Notes under the pieces: model-generated
Told to the model about the DNA's origin: nothing
Databases searched by the model: none
Seen by the model: the letters and a program-made list of their open reading frames with translations, nothing else
Assembly (NCBI RefSeq): GCF_947507565.1
Contig: NW_027077201.1
Coordinates: 1-64,000, forward strand
Direction: 5' to 3'
Origin: Oscarella lobularis
Lineage: Eukaryota > Porifera > Homoscleromorpha > Homosclerophorida > Oscarellidae
Length of the DNA: 64,000 nt
In this document: positions 1 through 10,879 of the stretch, piece by piece
How positions within the stretch are numbered: the first letter of the stretch is position 1
Layout of the letters: each line of letters opens with the position of its first letter
Position numbers and translations under genes: made by a program

Positions 1-883
1 GTTCGATCGTTGTCTTTGATGACGGTAGCATTAGGGGTTCTTTACCCTTTCTGCCCTTTTTGGGAGCGTTGGTCGTCGCAGCGGCAGTGGAACTGTCGCT
101 GCTGTTTCCAGCGTTGACTCCCGTTGGCGTCGAAGACGACGAGGAGGCGGCGGACTTGGACGGTGAGTGAAAGAGTACTCCCAGAATTCGTTTGCGGAAT
201 TGCCGCTTTGTGTCGCGGTCTTTGGCCTTTTTCAACGTTGTTATTTTTTCTTTGGCGAGATTCTCGATTTTGTTTGCTGCAAAACGTTCGAGATTTTGCT
301 CGCGTTCGCGCATCTCAGCCAAAGCGACATTTTCCAGTCGGTCGATTTCTGTGAGTCGATCCTGTAATTCTGGCGAATTTTCCGTTATCTTGGCAATATG
401 GGCCGAGATTTTGTCGATGAGAACTACATACTCGTCGTAGATCTCCTTGTAGTGAGATATGAAGATATCGAGCTTCTTCATTTCAGTCACTCGGATGAGA
501 TCATCCAGTTTTGCAATGACCTTGGAAGTAGGCATGAGGTTCGGCACATTGTAAGACCCGATGCGTAACGATTTCGGGCATATCCCCAGGTGGCGGCACT
601 GTTTTAGTGTCGACTTGTGATGATTTAGGCGGACTCTATCCGCGCCCGCGAGAATACGCAATTCCGTGAGGGCTCCGAGCATTTTTTTTTGATAGGCGAG
701 ATCCCTCGCCCCTTGGCTCGTGAGTCGTGGAATTCGGTACACGGCCGATGCCGTACTCGAGGCCGACGTTGTCGCTCCGTCGCCGTCGCCGCCTTGCTTG
801 CCGGCGGGCTGGTTTGACGACGAGGATGACGACGATTCGAGCGTCGTTTGTTTTGCCACGGTTTCGGTACGATTCGTACCCAT
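1..883 (-). CDS. coiled-coil protein of unknown function, 5' part (runs off left edge)
   Basis: An open frame on the minus strand starts at the ATG at 883-881 and stays open to base 1, at least 294 codons, so the gene continues outside the window. An in-frame stop lies upstream, making this the first Met. The N-terminus is Ser/Gly/Thr-rich and low in complexity. Next comes a segment reading HHKSTLKQCRHLGICPKSLR, then a long charged helical stretch rich in Glu, Lys, Arg and Leu (roughly residues 120-215) that looks like a coiled coil. After it comes a Ser/Thr/Ala-rich tail with basic patches (KKGRKGK). Proteins with this HH-x-TL-x-C layout followed by a coiled coil appear, from memory, as repeated uncharacterised families in sponges and cnidarians, so this may belong to a mobile element rather than a single-copy gene. 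Function is not known. Confidence 0.55.
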   Translation of the reverse strand, partial: MGTNRTETVAKQTTLESSSSSSSNQPAGKQGGDGDGATTSASSTASAVYRIPRLTSQGARDLAYQKKMLGALTELRILAGADRVRLNHHKSTLKQCRHLGICPKSLRIGSYNVPNLMPTSKVIAKLDDLIRVTEMKKLDIFISHYKEIYDEYVVLIDKISAHIAKITENSPELQDRLTEIDRLENVALAEMREREQNLERFAANKIENLAKEKITTLKKAKDRDTKRQFRKRILGVLFHSPSKSAASSSSSTPTGVNAGNSSDSSTAAATTNAPKKGRKGKEPLMLPSSKTTIE

Positions 884-1333
884 TTTCTCAATTCGATAAT
901 TTTCGAAGTTTGTAAAGCGGAGATGGTGGCATAGTCAGAGACTGCGTCCCTTTCCTTTTTGCCCGTTTTACTTGGGCGAATGGATGCCTTCAAAGCTAGG
1001 ACTCTCTTTTGAAGATCCTCCTTTTCTTTTTGGAGTTTTTGCCACTCGATTCGTGAACGGGTACGCTCCTCGTTTGCCTCCAACGCTAAACTGACCAGAA
1101 AGAGTCTCTTTCTTTGTGAACCCAAAAGCACCCTCGTCCACCGTTTCCGTTGGTAGGGGTTTGGTTCTAGCGTTATCCTTCCGAATTGTACCGCTTTTTT
1201 CGCCGCCGTTTGGATCGCTCAAGGCGTTTTCAGCGTTGGCTTTGCGCATCGGTGGATCTCGAATGGAGGAGGAAGAGGAGGAAAGGGGATTTGTGAGAGT
1301 AGTTGTTGTAGATTTGGTAGCCGGGGGAGGCAT
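884..1333 (-). CDS. possible upstream coding exon(s), unassigned
   Basis: Two overlapping minus-strand frames lie just upstream of the coiled-coil gene. One starts with Met at 1333 (121 codons, Ser/Thr-rich N-terminus). The other runs from 1131 and carries a charged Glu/Arg/Lys segment (about residues 15-50) that would form a helix similar in character to the downstream coiled coil. They could be 5' exons of the same gene, joined by a splice or broken by a frameshift, but I could not identify a convincing GT-AG pair. Base composition resembles the downstream gene. No known domain is visible. Confidence 0.25.
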
Positions 1334-1589
1334 ACCTAAAAGAAAAAGAAAAAAAGGGAAAATTTTTTAGTGTATTTATTTATTTACTTATCTATACTAA
1401 ATTTGGGGATTAAATAAGGGGGCCTCTAGGTACCTAGCTAACTAGCCTATCTAGAGGAGAAGGAGAGGGGAAGAGATGATGATGGGTACCTAAGCTAATT
1501 GTAAAAATAAGGGCAAAAGTCTAATGCGTGGCCATCCGGAACTAGAGGTCCTTTAGTGTGGGTGGAGCATCCGTGCCGGGGGTCCACCG

Positions 1590-1670
1590 GTGCACGTGCC
1601 ACGTGTCGGGGATCCACCGATTCTCACGTGATCCGCGATGTAAGGCGCGAAATCCAAGATGGCCGAACGA
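1590..1670 (+). promoter_or_regulatory. candidate promoter: CACGTG boxes plus CCAAGATGGC
   Basis: Three CACGTG E-box cores lie within about 35 bp (near 1594-1630), one as TCACGTGAT, followed by CCAAGATGGCC at about 1653-1663. The CACGTG plus AAGATGGC pair recurs elsewhere in the window (17.27, 48.69-48.80 kb), which suggests a host-type core promoter with a YY1-like element over the start codon. The ORF it would drive here is short and of unknown function. Confidence 0.35.
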
Positions 1671-2636
1671 GCGAGCCAAAACACGTGCTCGCTCGTTTCT
1701 ATTGTGTACGAATGCATGTGTTTTACGAGCGAGACGAGAGCGAAAAGCTCGCGTTTCGTTCGTGTGCGTGTGCACCTAGCTCTCCTACGCTCTCGACACT
1801 CTCCTACTGCGTGTACACAAAAGTGATGTTTGGGAAAGCTAAGAAATACTTTTCTTACCAGTAATTCTCAACCCTTCCAGCGTCTCAGCACTCAGTTTCA
1901 ATTTAGCCCGGTCTCTGAGCGTCAAGTTCGGCAGCGATTCAACCCACTCATCCCAATCACGGAGGTACTTCAAAAAGTCTTCTTTCAGCCACTGAGGAAA
2001 GCATAAATGTAATTTAATTAAGGGCATTCTTTAAATATGTACTCCGTACTTTTAGTCGAGCGTCATCAGCATTTCTGTAGCCCCTTCGGTCTTCTTTGAC
2101 ATTTGTTAGGCCCCTCACATTTAGGCAGTCGAACGCTTTATCAAACATTCTGCAAAAACGAGCAGTTTCTTCGGCGTCTTTTAATTTTTTTACCGTAGAG
2201 TTCTAAACCGTTTGCGACTGTCGAGCTAAGAACCTAGAGCAGGAAAATTTCCCTTTATTTTTGGATTGTTGCACAAGTTTTGACCTGAGCTGCGAAGTCT
2301 AAGCGCATTCTTGAAAAAGAAGTAAGCTCAACGTGCTCCAATTTCAATTTTTTTAAAAGTTGTAGCCCGTTTGCAGAAGATGATTCTTGGCTTCTCTTAT
2401 AGACCTCCTGAATGTGGCTCAAATAGATTGGCTTATTGTTCAGCTGCAGAAAGACAAATTGGAAAAAATGACGATTTTTTCATTTATATTTCAGCACTTT
2501 GCCTTACGTGCATTTTTCTTGTTGTTGATCCTGCTGACGAGTGAGAAAGACAATTTCGCGTGGTTTTTATAAGATGGCTTGGGTCGGACAAGAAATAAAT
2601 GTTCCTGTCGTCCTCTGAATAAGGATTTTGTATTTT
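1671..2636. other. non-coding stretch, nothing recognised
   Basis: The stretch is AT-rich with only short random-looking frames and no convincing motif. A 62-codon minus frame at 1839-2027 has no recognisable domain. The P-element-like remnant begins at its right end. Confidence 0.4.
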
Positions 2637-3470
2637 TTACGTCGGATTCTTTGCTGAAACACCAGAGGCAGTTCCGTGCATTCTGAAAAACTTCCGGTTT
2701 GGGCCAGAACCATCATAGCAAATGGAAATAACAGCAAAGCCAATCATTTCGAGCTGTTCGATGGCCTCCCAAACGATGTTAACAAGACTGACTGCTGTAA
2801 CGCCCGTTGTGGGAAAGTGGGCATAAGGAAAACGCAAGCTTGTTGACAGCCCTCGTAACATATGTTAAAGTACTAGCACTTTTGTTGCATCTGCTGGCGT
2901 AATTGACTTCTTTCCGCCAGAAACTGATTTTTCGATTTCCGAGAGACGGTCGTTAACATTTCCTAGGTCAACAAACCCAGTGATGTCTTTATTATGCTTG
3001 TCAAAGACTAAATCTTCTCGAATTTGCATTTCATCAAAAAGGACGACGAAGAAACGGTTGAGTGAATGGCCGTAAATTTTGGCATCCTGCAGAAGTAGGT
3101 CGTTTAACTCAGGCTGAAAACCCGCTCGGCGACGAAAGAAATAGGTATAGTCACGTAGTGTTCGTTCCGAGGGAAGTTGGAGAAACCCCGAAGAACGAAT
3201 GGCATGATAAGCCGAAGAAGAAATTATACGAATATTGAGCGCCCAGCGGATAATGACCGGATGCCACCGCATGCCGTTGATGGATTTGGAGCGCATGGCC
3301 TTCTTTTGCTGGTCCCAGAAAAGACGTCGAAATGTATTAGCTGGACATAGCCTCTCCACCTCGGAAGACGATTCTTTCATCACAGCTTCGACGTCCCTTT
3401 CAATTTCGGGAGTCAGAGTAATTCCCGTCTTACAAATAAGAAAATCAATCTTTTGTTGAAGTCGACGCAC
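2637..3470 (-). pseudogene. P-element-like (THAP9-type) transposase remnant
   Basis: Two minus-strand blocks belong to one protein. The first, 3470-2865, carries a motif reading LFDEMQIREDLVFDKHNKDI followed by TGFVDLG, the pattern around the first catalytic Asp of P-element/THAP9-type transposases. The second, 2861-2637, carries YDGSGPNRKFFRMH, the family's usual sequence after the second Asp. A stop and frame change separate them at about 2862. A possible 3' splice site lies just upstream of 3470. No N-terminal THAP zinc finger or C-terminal part is recognisable, so this is a partial, inactive copy. The family cuts and pastes DNA with an RNase-H-fold domain interrupted by a GTP-binding insertion. 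Confidence 0.7.
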
Positions 3471-3987
3471 CTGTCAGTTGGCACCTTTGTTTGCCGCCGC
3501 GATAGCTGCCAACTTAGCTTTCTACTGAGGCGTCAAGAAAAGAGAGTTTTTGTTGTAACTCCTCTTTTCACTGATCGACGTAGAGCCGCCTGTAGTGACC
3601 TTCGGTTTAGCTTGCATGAGCTGCACCGGATATCTCCTTTGGGAATCAGAAGTTGGCAGTCTATAGCTCGAATTGTTGAAGGAAATTCTTTGTCTTCAAT
3701 CCTAATTAAGCAGCGGCTCTGCGCCAGTTTTCTTTACCGTAACCGATGCGACGCCGTCTTGCTTGGTGAGATGTTGGAGTGGGAGCAGCGAGCCTTCGCG
3801 GTTCGACTCTGATCCTGGAACGTCTCCTCATCGATTACAGGCTACGTGTAAGACCTGTAGGGGAGGTTAGAGACAGAGTGCTGCCGCTTGCGGTGGAGCA
3901 CTAACAAAGCCTTCGCGGCGTTCCGTTTCACATGAAATTGAGTCGGCACTAGCTACACTAGAAAAGACCCCAACCTTTGTCTCATTA
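3471..3987. other. flank between P-like remnant and hAT element
   Basis: A 119-codon plus-strand frame (3453-3812) has no recognisable domain. It overlaps the upstream flank of the P-like remnant and could hold further decayed N-terminal exons on the minus strand. No other structure is seen until the 32-bp repeat unit at 3988. Confidence 0.3.
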
Positions 3988-4019
3988 GTAACATACGGTC
4001 GATATTTGAGGTCTCCCGG
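3988..4019 (+). repeat. single 32-bp minisatellite unit left of the hAT element
   Basis: This 32-bp unit matches the consensus of the six-unit array at 6664-6858, with the core CGATATTTGAGGTCTCC. It abuts the hAT left end exactly, showing that the hAT element landed in the array and split it. Confidence 0.8.
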
Positions 4020-6660
4020 CAGGGTTTTATACAGAGGGTGGGTACCCCGGGAATATTCCCAACCTAGAACTTTTCTTCCCACCCTAAAAAGATCCTATAA
4101 AATTTTAATATAATTAATGATAAACGTGAGCGCTAATAATGTAATCTACAAAAGGATTCGCCTATTGCTTTTCTTAAATATGTCTAAGACTTCCTCAAAT
4201 TTAGCGTCTTTTAAATCAGGTCCTTTGATGCTTATTCTCATTAGTCTTTTAAGATTGTCATCAGTCAAACGGCTTCGCAGCCGCGTCTTGATCAGCTTCA
4301 TTTTGCTAAACGATCCCTCTACAGTTGCGGTTGAAACGGGAAGGGATAGAATTATCTCTAACAGTTTGAATAACTCAGCAAATATGCTTCTATACGCGTC
4401 GCAGCCAAACATAGCCGATGCCAGCTGACTCATTGATAGGTTTGGGGTTTCTTTTACCAGTTTCTTCTTTTCCTGCACCATAGCTTTTGCAAACATCTGC
4501 CATTCTTCTAGCAAGATTTGTTTGCAAATTAGCGCTTTCGAAACAAATTGGGATCCTTGGAATTCTATTTTAGCATCTTCTCCGTAGAAAGATGTTAGTA
4601 CACCAATTTGCTCTTCACCGTACCCGCGGACTCTGTCCATTGGAGGCAGCTTTGAAAGATTGAATACAGAACTTGCTACCAATAGGCTCACTGTTTCGTC
4701 CGAAAATCTCTTTTTAATATTCGATATCAGCTTTGACATGTACGGAGCAGCAACCTTCTCACTGTACTGTTCGGCACTATTTACAGTCGAAGTAAATCCG
4801 AATTTATCTGCAATAGTTATTCCGTATTCCTCCCGAAGCGAGGTCATTACCTCTTTCGATTTCTCAATCCAGGCAGAATCTTCATCTTTAGCGGACGTTA
4901 GTTCTTCGTAAATATTACTCAGAAAACCGGGAAGCCTTGTAAAGTCTTCATTTGACGTTTGCATAAACAGGTTGAGTTTAGTCACTATGCTGAGAACGTG
5001 GGACAACATGATCACACTAATTATTCCCAAAGTGCTTGAAAGAAGGGTGACTACCCCAAAGGCTTCGTGTTCTCTCTCTGATTCGTATAGTTGTTAAAGT
5101 GTAATAATGAGGAAGGGCAAATCTTTGCAAATGACTTTGATGCAACGCTCGTAAGACAGCCACCTCGTGTCGCTAAGTTTTACAACTTTAAGCTGAGGCA
5201 AGTTGAGAACTAATAAAACCTCTTTTAAGGCTTCAGCTTTTTTGGGAGAGTAATAGAATAACTTCCACAAATTCGTCATCATTCCGAATACTTTCTTTAT
5301 TTCGGGATTACTCGCCGCTGCCTGCACACTTGCAAGCTGCAGCCTGTGACAAGAGCAGTGAACGTAGAGAGCATGAGCAGCCCGAGTTCTGATTCTTTTA
5401 GCTACTCCTGTCTTTGTTCCGGAAAACGTTGCAGCCCCGTCATATCCTTGGCCTACAAGCTTCTCCAAATCAAAACCTGTTGTCTCCATAAACTCCGTAA
5501 GTGCTTTGGCCAAAGTTTCTGCAGTAGTTGCTTTGACGTGAATTATATCCAAAAAGTGCTCTTCAGGCTTTCCGTTTACGAGCCACCGGCAGCACACAGA
5601 AAGCTCCTCCTGAGAGGTAATGTCTTGAGATTCATCAGCTAAGATGGAAAAGTAAGAGCTCTTTCTGATACTGCTGTGCAAGCCATTCAAAATCCAATTA
5701 TCGATTGCTTTAATCATATTTGTACAGGAGAACGAAGACGTGTACTGAGCATTTCCTGCCCCGCTTTCAACGTGCTGCTTGAGAGTGTCATCACCATTTT
5801 CTATTTGAAGACCTACTAAATCAGTGAATGTAATGCAGTGGGGGACGTGCTCTTTTGCCATAAAGTACACAGAACGAAGAAGCTTCAAAATAATGGAACG
5901 GTTTTTCATTCGTTTTTCCTCTTGTGCTTTTGCCGCCCCAGCCAGCTGCATGCCGAACACATTACGACCTGAAGCAGCGTGTTGAGATGCAACAACAGCA
6001 TCTTTGTGCCACTGGGAGCTGTTGTGCTGTTTTAACATTTCTGCTCTATGACTCTAGTTTCTAATGCCTCTCACTGTCCAAGCTCCCTTAGCTGAAGAAG
6101 GTGGTCAACCATGTGTTTGGCAAATAGAGCAAAACATCCCTTCATCAGACGAGTCGCACAGCAGCCAGCGGTACGTCTCCTTCCATTTTGGTCGAAAAGA
6201 AAGTCCAGCCTTCTACGATTTTGCTCTCCGCCGCCTCTTTGCCTCCTTAGACTCCGTTGTGAGAGCGGTTGAGGAGAAGGAGCCTTGCACATCCGTTTCA
6301 TCGTCGCTGCTGATCCTTTAACTGTCCTCTGTAACGCTGTCGTCAGAGTAAAAGAAACGCTTTGTGTACGCCATCCTGTTTTAATCCGGGAGTCAGTTGG
6401 ACAAAGTACGCTAACTAATGCAACCCTATCCCTAAAGTGGTTTTGTAAGCGCTTCTCACAGACAGTAGCTCCAAAGAACGACCAGCAGGAGCACCAAGAG
6501 AGCAAGGAAAAAAGGCATTGTGCTAAATGACCTATCTCAAAGCATAGTGCAAAACAGTGCTTGGAGTGGGCGTGGTCCCTAAAAATATTTTAGCGGCGGC
6601 GAAATGCGCCGCCGCCTAAAAGTCTTCCCAACCTCGTCCAAAATCCTGTATAAAACCCTG
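4020..6660 (-). mobile_element. hAT DNA transposon
   Basis: The element is bounded by inverted 15-bp ends: CAGGGTTTTATACAG at 4020-4034 and its complement at 6646-6660. CAGGG termini are typical of hAT elements. It encodes a hAT transposase on the minus strand. No clean 8-bp target duplication is visible; the flanks are diverged units of the 32-bp minisatellite, which blurs the junctions. The region between the transposase 5' end and the right terminus (about 6200-6645) holds only decayed coding sequence and a GC-rich patch. Confidence 0.8.
4146..6038 (-). pseudogene. hAT transposase (DUF4371-type) with one internal stop
   Basis: A single reading frame runs from the Met at 6038 to 4146 (about 630 codons), interrupted only by TAA at 5096-5094. 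Residues 1-20 contain HNSSQWHKDAV, the end of a TTF-type zinc finger whose cysteine part (MFCSICQTHG) lies upstream in the same frame near 6105-6160, beyond further stops. The middle shows ILADESQDI and GQGYDGAATFSG, the hAT catalytic Asp regions, and a CSCHRLQLA motif. The C-terminus carries LPVSTATVEGSFSKMKLIKT, the hAT dimerisation signature, with the catalytic-type Glu. The family resembles ZMYM/DUF4371-type animal hAT proteins. The few nonsense changes suggest relatively recent inactivation. Confidence 0.85.
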
Positions 6661-6663
6661 CCC

Positions 6664-6858
6664 CGTATCATGCGGCCGATATTTGAGGTTTCCTTAGTAT
6701 CATACGTCCGTTATTTGAGGTCTCCCCAGTTTAATACGGCCGATATTTGAGGTCTCCGCAGTATCATACGTCCGTTATTTGAGGTCTTCCCATTATCATA
6801 CGGCCGATATCAGAGGTCTCAGCAGTATCATACAGCCGATATTTGATGTCTCCCTAAT
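6664..6858 (+). repeat. 32-bp minisatellite, about six units
   Basis: Six tandem units of 32 bp share the pattern ATCATACGGCCGATATTTGA followed by GGTCTCC. Adjacent units alternate between GGCCGAT and GTCCGTT variants at the same position, hinting at a higher-order dimer. A seventh unit lies across the hAT element at 3988-4019. Confidence 0.85.
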
Positions 6859-6942
6859 ATCTCTCGAACGAAGACCCCGCTGCCTAAACAAACCCATTAG
6901 CTTCTTCCTGAGGTAACACCTAACCATTACAATAAAGTTTTT

Positions 6943-7218
6943 GTGCCGTGTCAGTGTTTCTTTAAATCTTGGTTATGTGAGCTCAGTGCAGCAAAAGATT
7001 TTTTCGTGCTTAAGGCCAACAACGTTCGAATTGCACTTGCTTTTTCCAAGCAGCTGCAGCACAATGAAGCGGGCGCAATTGAATCTGTCGACCTCAGGTC
7101 AAGCGTTGTCAAACCTTTTGGTGCAAAGTGGATGATAAACATGCACATCTACGTGAAATCGAATCCTGATATTATTCAAAACGGCTTTATAAAAGCTGGA
7201 TTGCTAGAACGAACATAG
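6943..7218 (+). pseudogene. C-terminal fragment of a DDE transposase, possibly Tigger/pogo type
   Basis: The frame ends in KPFGAKWMINMHIYVKSNPD and then IIQNGFIKAG. From memory, a similar ending (basic GAKW, then a helix, then NP-x-I-I-x-NGF-x-AGI) closes pogo/Tigger-type transposases in sponges, where the last helices of the DDE domain are followed by a short acidic tail. Only this last part is recognisable; no catalytic residues are present. It could instead come from another DDE family. Confidence 0.35.
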
Positions 7219-7219
7219 A

Positions 7220-9340
7220 TGACAGACTTTACTGAGGAACATTGTGTCTCTTCATTACTTCGTTTGGTGTAACACATAATGCATACTGCTGCGTAAAGTA
7301 CTCTAATTAGATATTGCTTCACCTAAGGGGATTCAACAGCTTTTCAAAACATGACTGCAGTTGCTCTCTTATTTGACTCTGATCAAAACACTTCTTGACT
7401 GAAATAGCAATGCTGTTGAATTTGCAAAAGCAAAGAGTCCGCAGTCTTTTGAGCCTGGTTGTCTTTGAGTTTTCATCATAGGTATATGAAAATAAAGTGT
7501 CAAGGACGGACGTTCCGTCAGTGACCTTTTTTTCAACAGAAAGCATTATCAATTTTAATTAACGATTTTCCATTAAACATTTTTTAACGCGAAAGGGTTA
7601 AATAAAGAGTTTGAGACACGTTCAAAAGTGGTCATTCCCACCGACGCTAAATATTTATATTCGAGCTTTACTTTGTTTGCAGTTTTAAAAGCAATAGTTA
7701 GAAAGGGTCTTCCGCCCGGCGCACACACACAACAGTGTTTCTTAAAACAATAAATTGGAGGGGAAGTAAAATTCTGACCTATATTAATTTTTGGCACAAG
7801 TTTTAAGGATTAAACATCAAAATAAATCATTGCCATCGAGACCGATGCGTTAACCTCGATGTGTTTAAGAATTATGAGCCAAGATAAATCATTTCCAGCA
7901 GAAGCAGAGTGGCAGCAAATCTTGAAAATAAAATATAGAGTGGCTTCTTCTTAATTAAGAAATAAACCGCCGTCGACGAGGAATCTCACTGAATGTCTTT
8001 ACACCTATCTTTGATAATTAGTCAGTAACTAACGCTACCTACCAGGGGGGAGGGAGGTCCATCACGAGCGCGCACTAAACTCGAGAACTCTTCGTTTATG
8101 GACGTTTTCCCCTAAAAAGCATGTCTTTTTAAGCGTTGCACTTGGATTAAATCTTATTTCAAGTTTGCCTGTTTATTTTTAAAACGGGACGTCTTTGTCT
8201 TGCCTCGTTTCAGGATCGCTACTATTTCGAGTTGCAGCAGATGGTAGTCATTGACCGTCCTTGCTTTTCAGGTATGCATTGTCTTTTAATGTTATTTCGA
8301 AACGTATCGGCGTGGTGATGCGCTTTATTAGACCTTGCTCTATCGGGGAATTTATTCATGAATGCAGTGGGCTGCTCAGGAAGTCTGCTAGGCGAGCGCA
8401 GACCCGAGGCTCGATCTCTTACAGGGCTGACTCCAAAGGGAAAGTCTCGGTCATCGTGTACAGTCCACTCTCCTCAGTCGAAGAGGCAGCTTTAACTACC
8501 TTCGGCTGTGAGTCGAGTTCCTTAAACCCAAAAGAAAGACATCCAACTATACGCATTAATGAAAGATGTTTCATACTATTTTTGTAGTTCTGCTCAAAAG
8601 TTCTTGTAGCCAGAAAAAACTATTGATGATGCAAGGTCGTGAAACTGTCGATAGAAACTGAGAGGAGAGTAGAAAGTGATTGCCAAAGCGTTCTCGTTTG
8701 GTATGTTTTGCACTTGATGACCCTATGCTCTTTAAAAACACGATATCATTTTTGTCCAAAAATATGCTTATTTTGAAAGTGTTAACACTGTTTTGCATTA
8801 TTTATTTATTATTTATTATTTACGTCTATACATTTTAAAGTATGAAGTTTATATTAAAGCCTTCCTACTTTCTACTTCACCTACAGAAACTTCTTTTCCT
8901 TCTTTCCAGAATTTGATCACATAGACCCTTTAAGGAGGCGTAATTTTATGAGCATGCACGTTTGTCGATCGTATTGAGTACAATCAATAATGATTATTTT
9001 CTGCGCATTTCTAAAAGAACGAGAGAGTCTGGCATCGAAAAGGCATTGGATAACGGTAAGCTTTGTTTTGAAAGATCGAGCATTTGCTTACTGGGTTAAT
9101 TTGTAGTCGTTATCGGCGCAAACTGCGATGTCGCCGCCATCTTGAGAAACATACTCGGCTGCTACTTTGTTCAAAAGCCCACACTAACAGCACACCTTCA
9201 CCGCCAAATACAGCGTCTACAAACCTACTCACCCACCATCTGCCTTGAGGTAAAAGTTTCTTTTAGCTGCGGAAAGCGCCGATAAAGCGTCGCATGTCGG
9301 CGTAGCGTCTTCAAAAGGGAAATTACACAACACGTCGCCA
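7220..9340. other. gene-poor stretch, nothing recognised
   Basis: Several ORFs of 65-108 codons (for example 8261-8587 plus, 7319-7552 minus, 7573-7797 minus) have no recognisable motif and ordinary AT-rich composition. A short TTATT-rich patch lies at about 8800-8820. I see no RNA gene or element border. Confidence 0.35.
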
Positions 9341-9346
9341 CGAATC

Positions 9347-9900
9347 TTGTCTTACCGGTATCGTACGCCATATTCTGGGTCTGCGCGTCACACCTACAGC
9401 CTCGATCGCAGCACGATGGCATCGTCGTCTATTCCAAGCAATGACAATCCTTCTCGAAGGAATGTCGCACGGCTTAAGGATTGGTTGCGAGAGCACCGCC
9501 GTAATGCACCGATCAGAGAAACTTGGTTACAGCTCGTGGCGCGTGTGAACAGCGTAAAGAGGCGCGACGAACTTGAGACAGAGCTAGAAGCAGCGGAAGT
9601 ACAAGTTCACGTTAGCAAGCCGCCGGATTATAGCATTCGTCCAAGAGAGGATTCGACGTGGTCTAACGATGTCGAGAAATTTCCGAAGCTAGACGAGGAC
9701 GTGGTCGAGTCGTACTTCAAACAGTTTAGTATTTATACTAAAGGCTAGAATACTGAAGTGCGACTTGTGAGCGACGGTCACCTCACCGGTCTATGTTACT
9801 TTGGTGAAGGTGGACAAGGCTTCTTTAAATGACTCGTAGTCTGTGTTATGCCTTTGGGTAAACCTTAAGTCACCCTGAAAGCGTCCGACCTTTCTTCGTT
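9347..9900 (+). pseudogene. LTR-retroelement gag-like remnant
   Basis: The frame from the Met at 9416 reads through a basic N-terminal helix and a charged LETELEAAEVQ segment to NDVEKFPKLDEDVVESYFKQF, which ends at a stop at 9748. The F-P-K-x-D-E-x-x-x-E-x-Y-F pattern is typical of SCAN-like gag proteins of animal LTR elements. A second block at about 9779-9840 (VYVTLVKVDKASLND) matches the next helix of such gags in a shifted frame. No zinc knuckle or pol is recognisable after it, so this is a fragment. Confidence 0.45.
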
Positions 9901-10688
9901 TACAGAGAATGTGATCTACCAGCGGGTATTAAAGCTGGATCCTTTTTTAAAAAAGAGGGCTGTGGTGTTTTAAGGCAAATAAAAACTGGCGACGACACTC
10001 CATTGTCGTTTGATACTTTCTATCGTAATCAAATCACTATAGTACGTTCACTCATTATATGTTTCTTGGAAAAATAGGCGGTTCTAAGGGAGGTACCTCA
10101 GGAAAGCGTACGTATCGAGTTAGCAATAGTATACGCAACACTAGCCAAAGTTATGTAGTTCGGCGCGGGCAAAGGGCTATGCAACGTATAATATTAGGGC
10201 CTTTACTATGGCTGAAATCGAGGTTTGCACGCGGAAAGCTATTAAAAACCTCAATTCTTACTGGTTGGCGTTGTGTGTGCGACCTTAGTGGAGAATCACT
10301 ACAGAGAGACCGACGGCCTAGTAGAAAGAGCGGTAGCGAAGCTTGTTATAAGCATGGGGCACGAAAATTCAGACAGTGAGGACGGTTTAGCAAAAGGCGA
10401 AGACCTTAGTAAAGTTTTCTTTTGCATAAAAGCAGTTCATTTGTACCAATTATTTATGAAATAGGCGTGGCTCAGGAAGACAAACTTAAATAAATTACAA
10501 AACAGAAATTACGTTTTTGCTCAAACTGTACGCACTAATGAACAACAGTAAGCGCAAAAACGCATAAACAATAGGACATAGCATTGATATTAATTCGGAC
10601 CTAAGAAGGCAAACGCCCTCCGAAATCAATATTGCTCCAATTTTTTCCCATGGAACATATATTAAGTGACCGTACTTTAGTTCCACAA
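9901..10688. other. left flank of Helitron, nothing certain
   Basis: Plus-strand frames at 10059-10379 and 10273-10464 have no clear domain and may be further decayed gag sequence. The Helitron insertion junction (A outside, CTAG inside) is at 10688/10689. Confidence 0.3.
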
Positions 10689-10717
10689 CTAGCTGAATAC
10701 CCGGCTTCGCCCGGGTT
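10689..10717 (-). terminator. Helitron 3' terminal hairpin and CTAG end
   Basis: An inverted repeat ACCCGG (10699-10704) / CCGGGT (10711-10716) has a 6-nt loop. On the minus strand it is followed by ATTCAG and the terminal CTAG (10692-10689), then a T outside. This stem plus CTRR is the canonical Helitron 3' signal, thought to terminate rolling-circle replication. Confidence 0.85.
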
Positions 10718-10879
10718 CGGTTTTAAATTGATTGCTTACTTAATGGCGTACGTGTCGGCGTTACCCAGGCCACACCACGGGGAGGTCCGTACGCCACGTG
10801 GCCCAAAAATGTTGGCCTCTTTCGAGGCGTAGGATAAGGTACGTAGGTTGGGGTTAGGGAAGGGGGAAGGTACGTCGGA

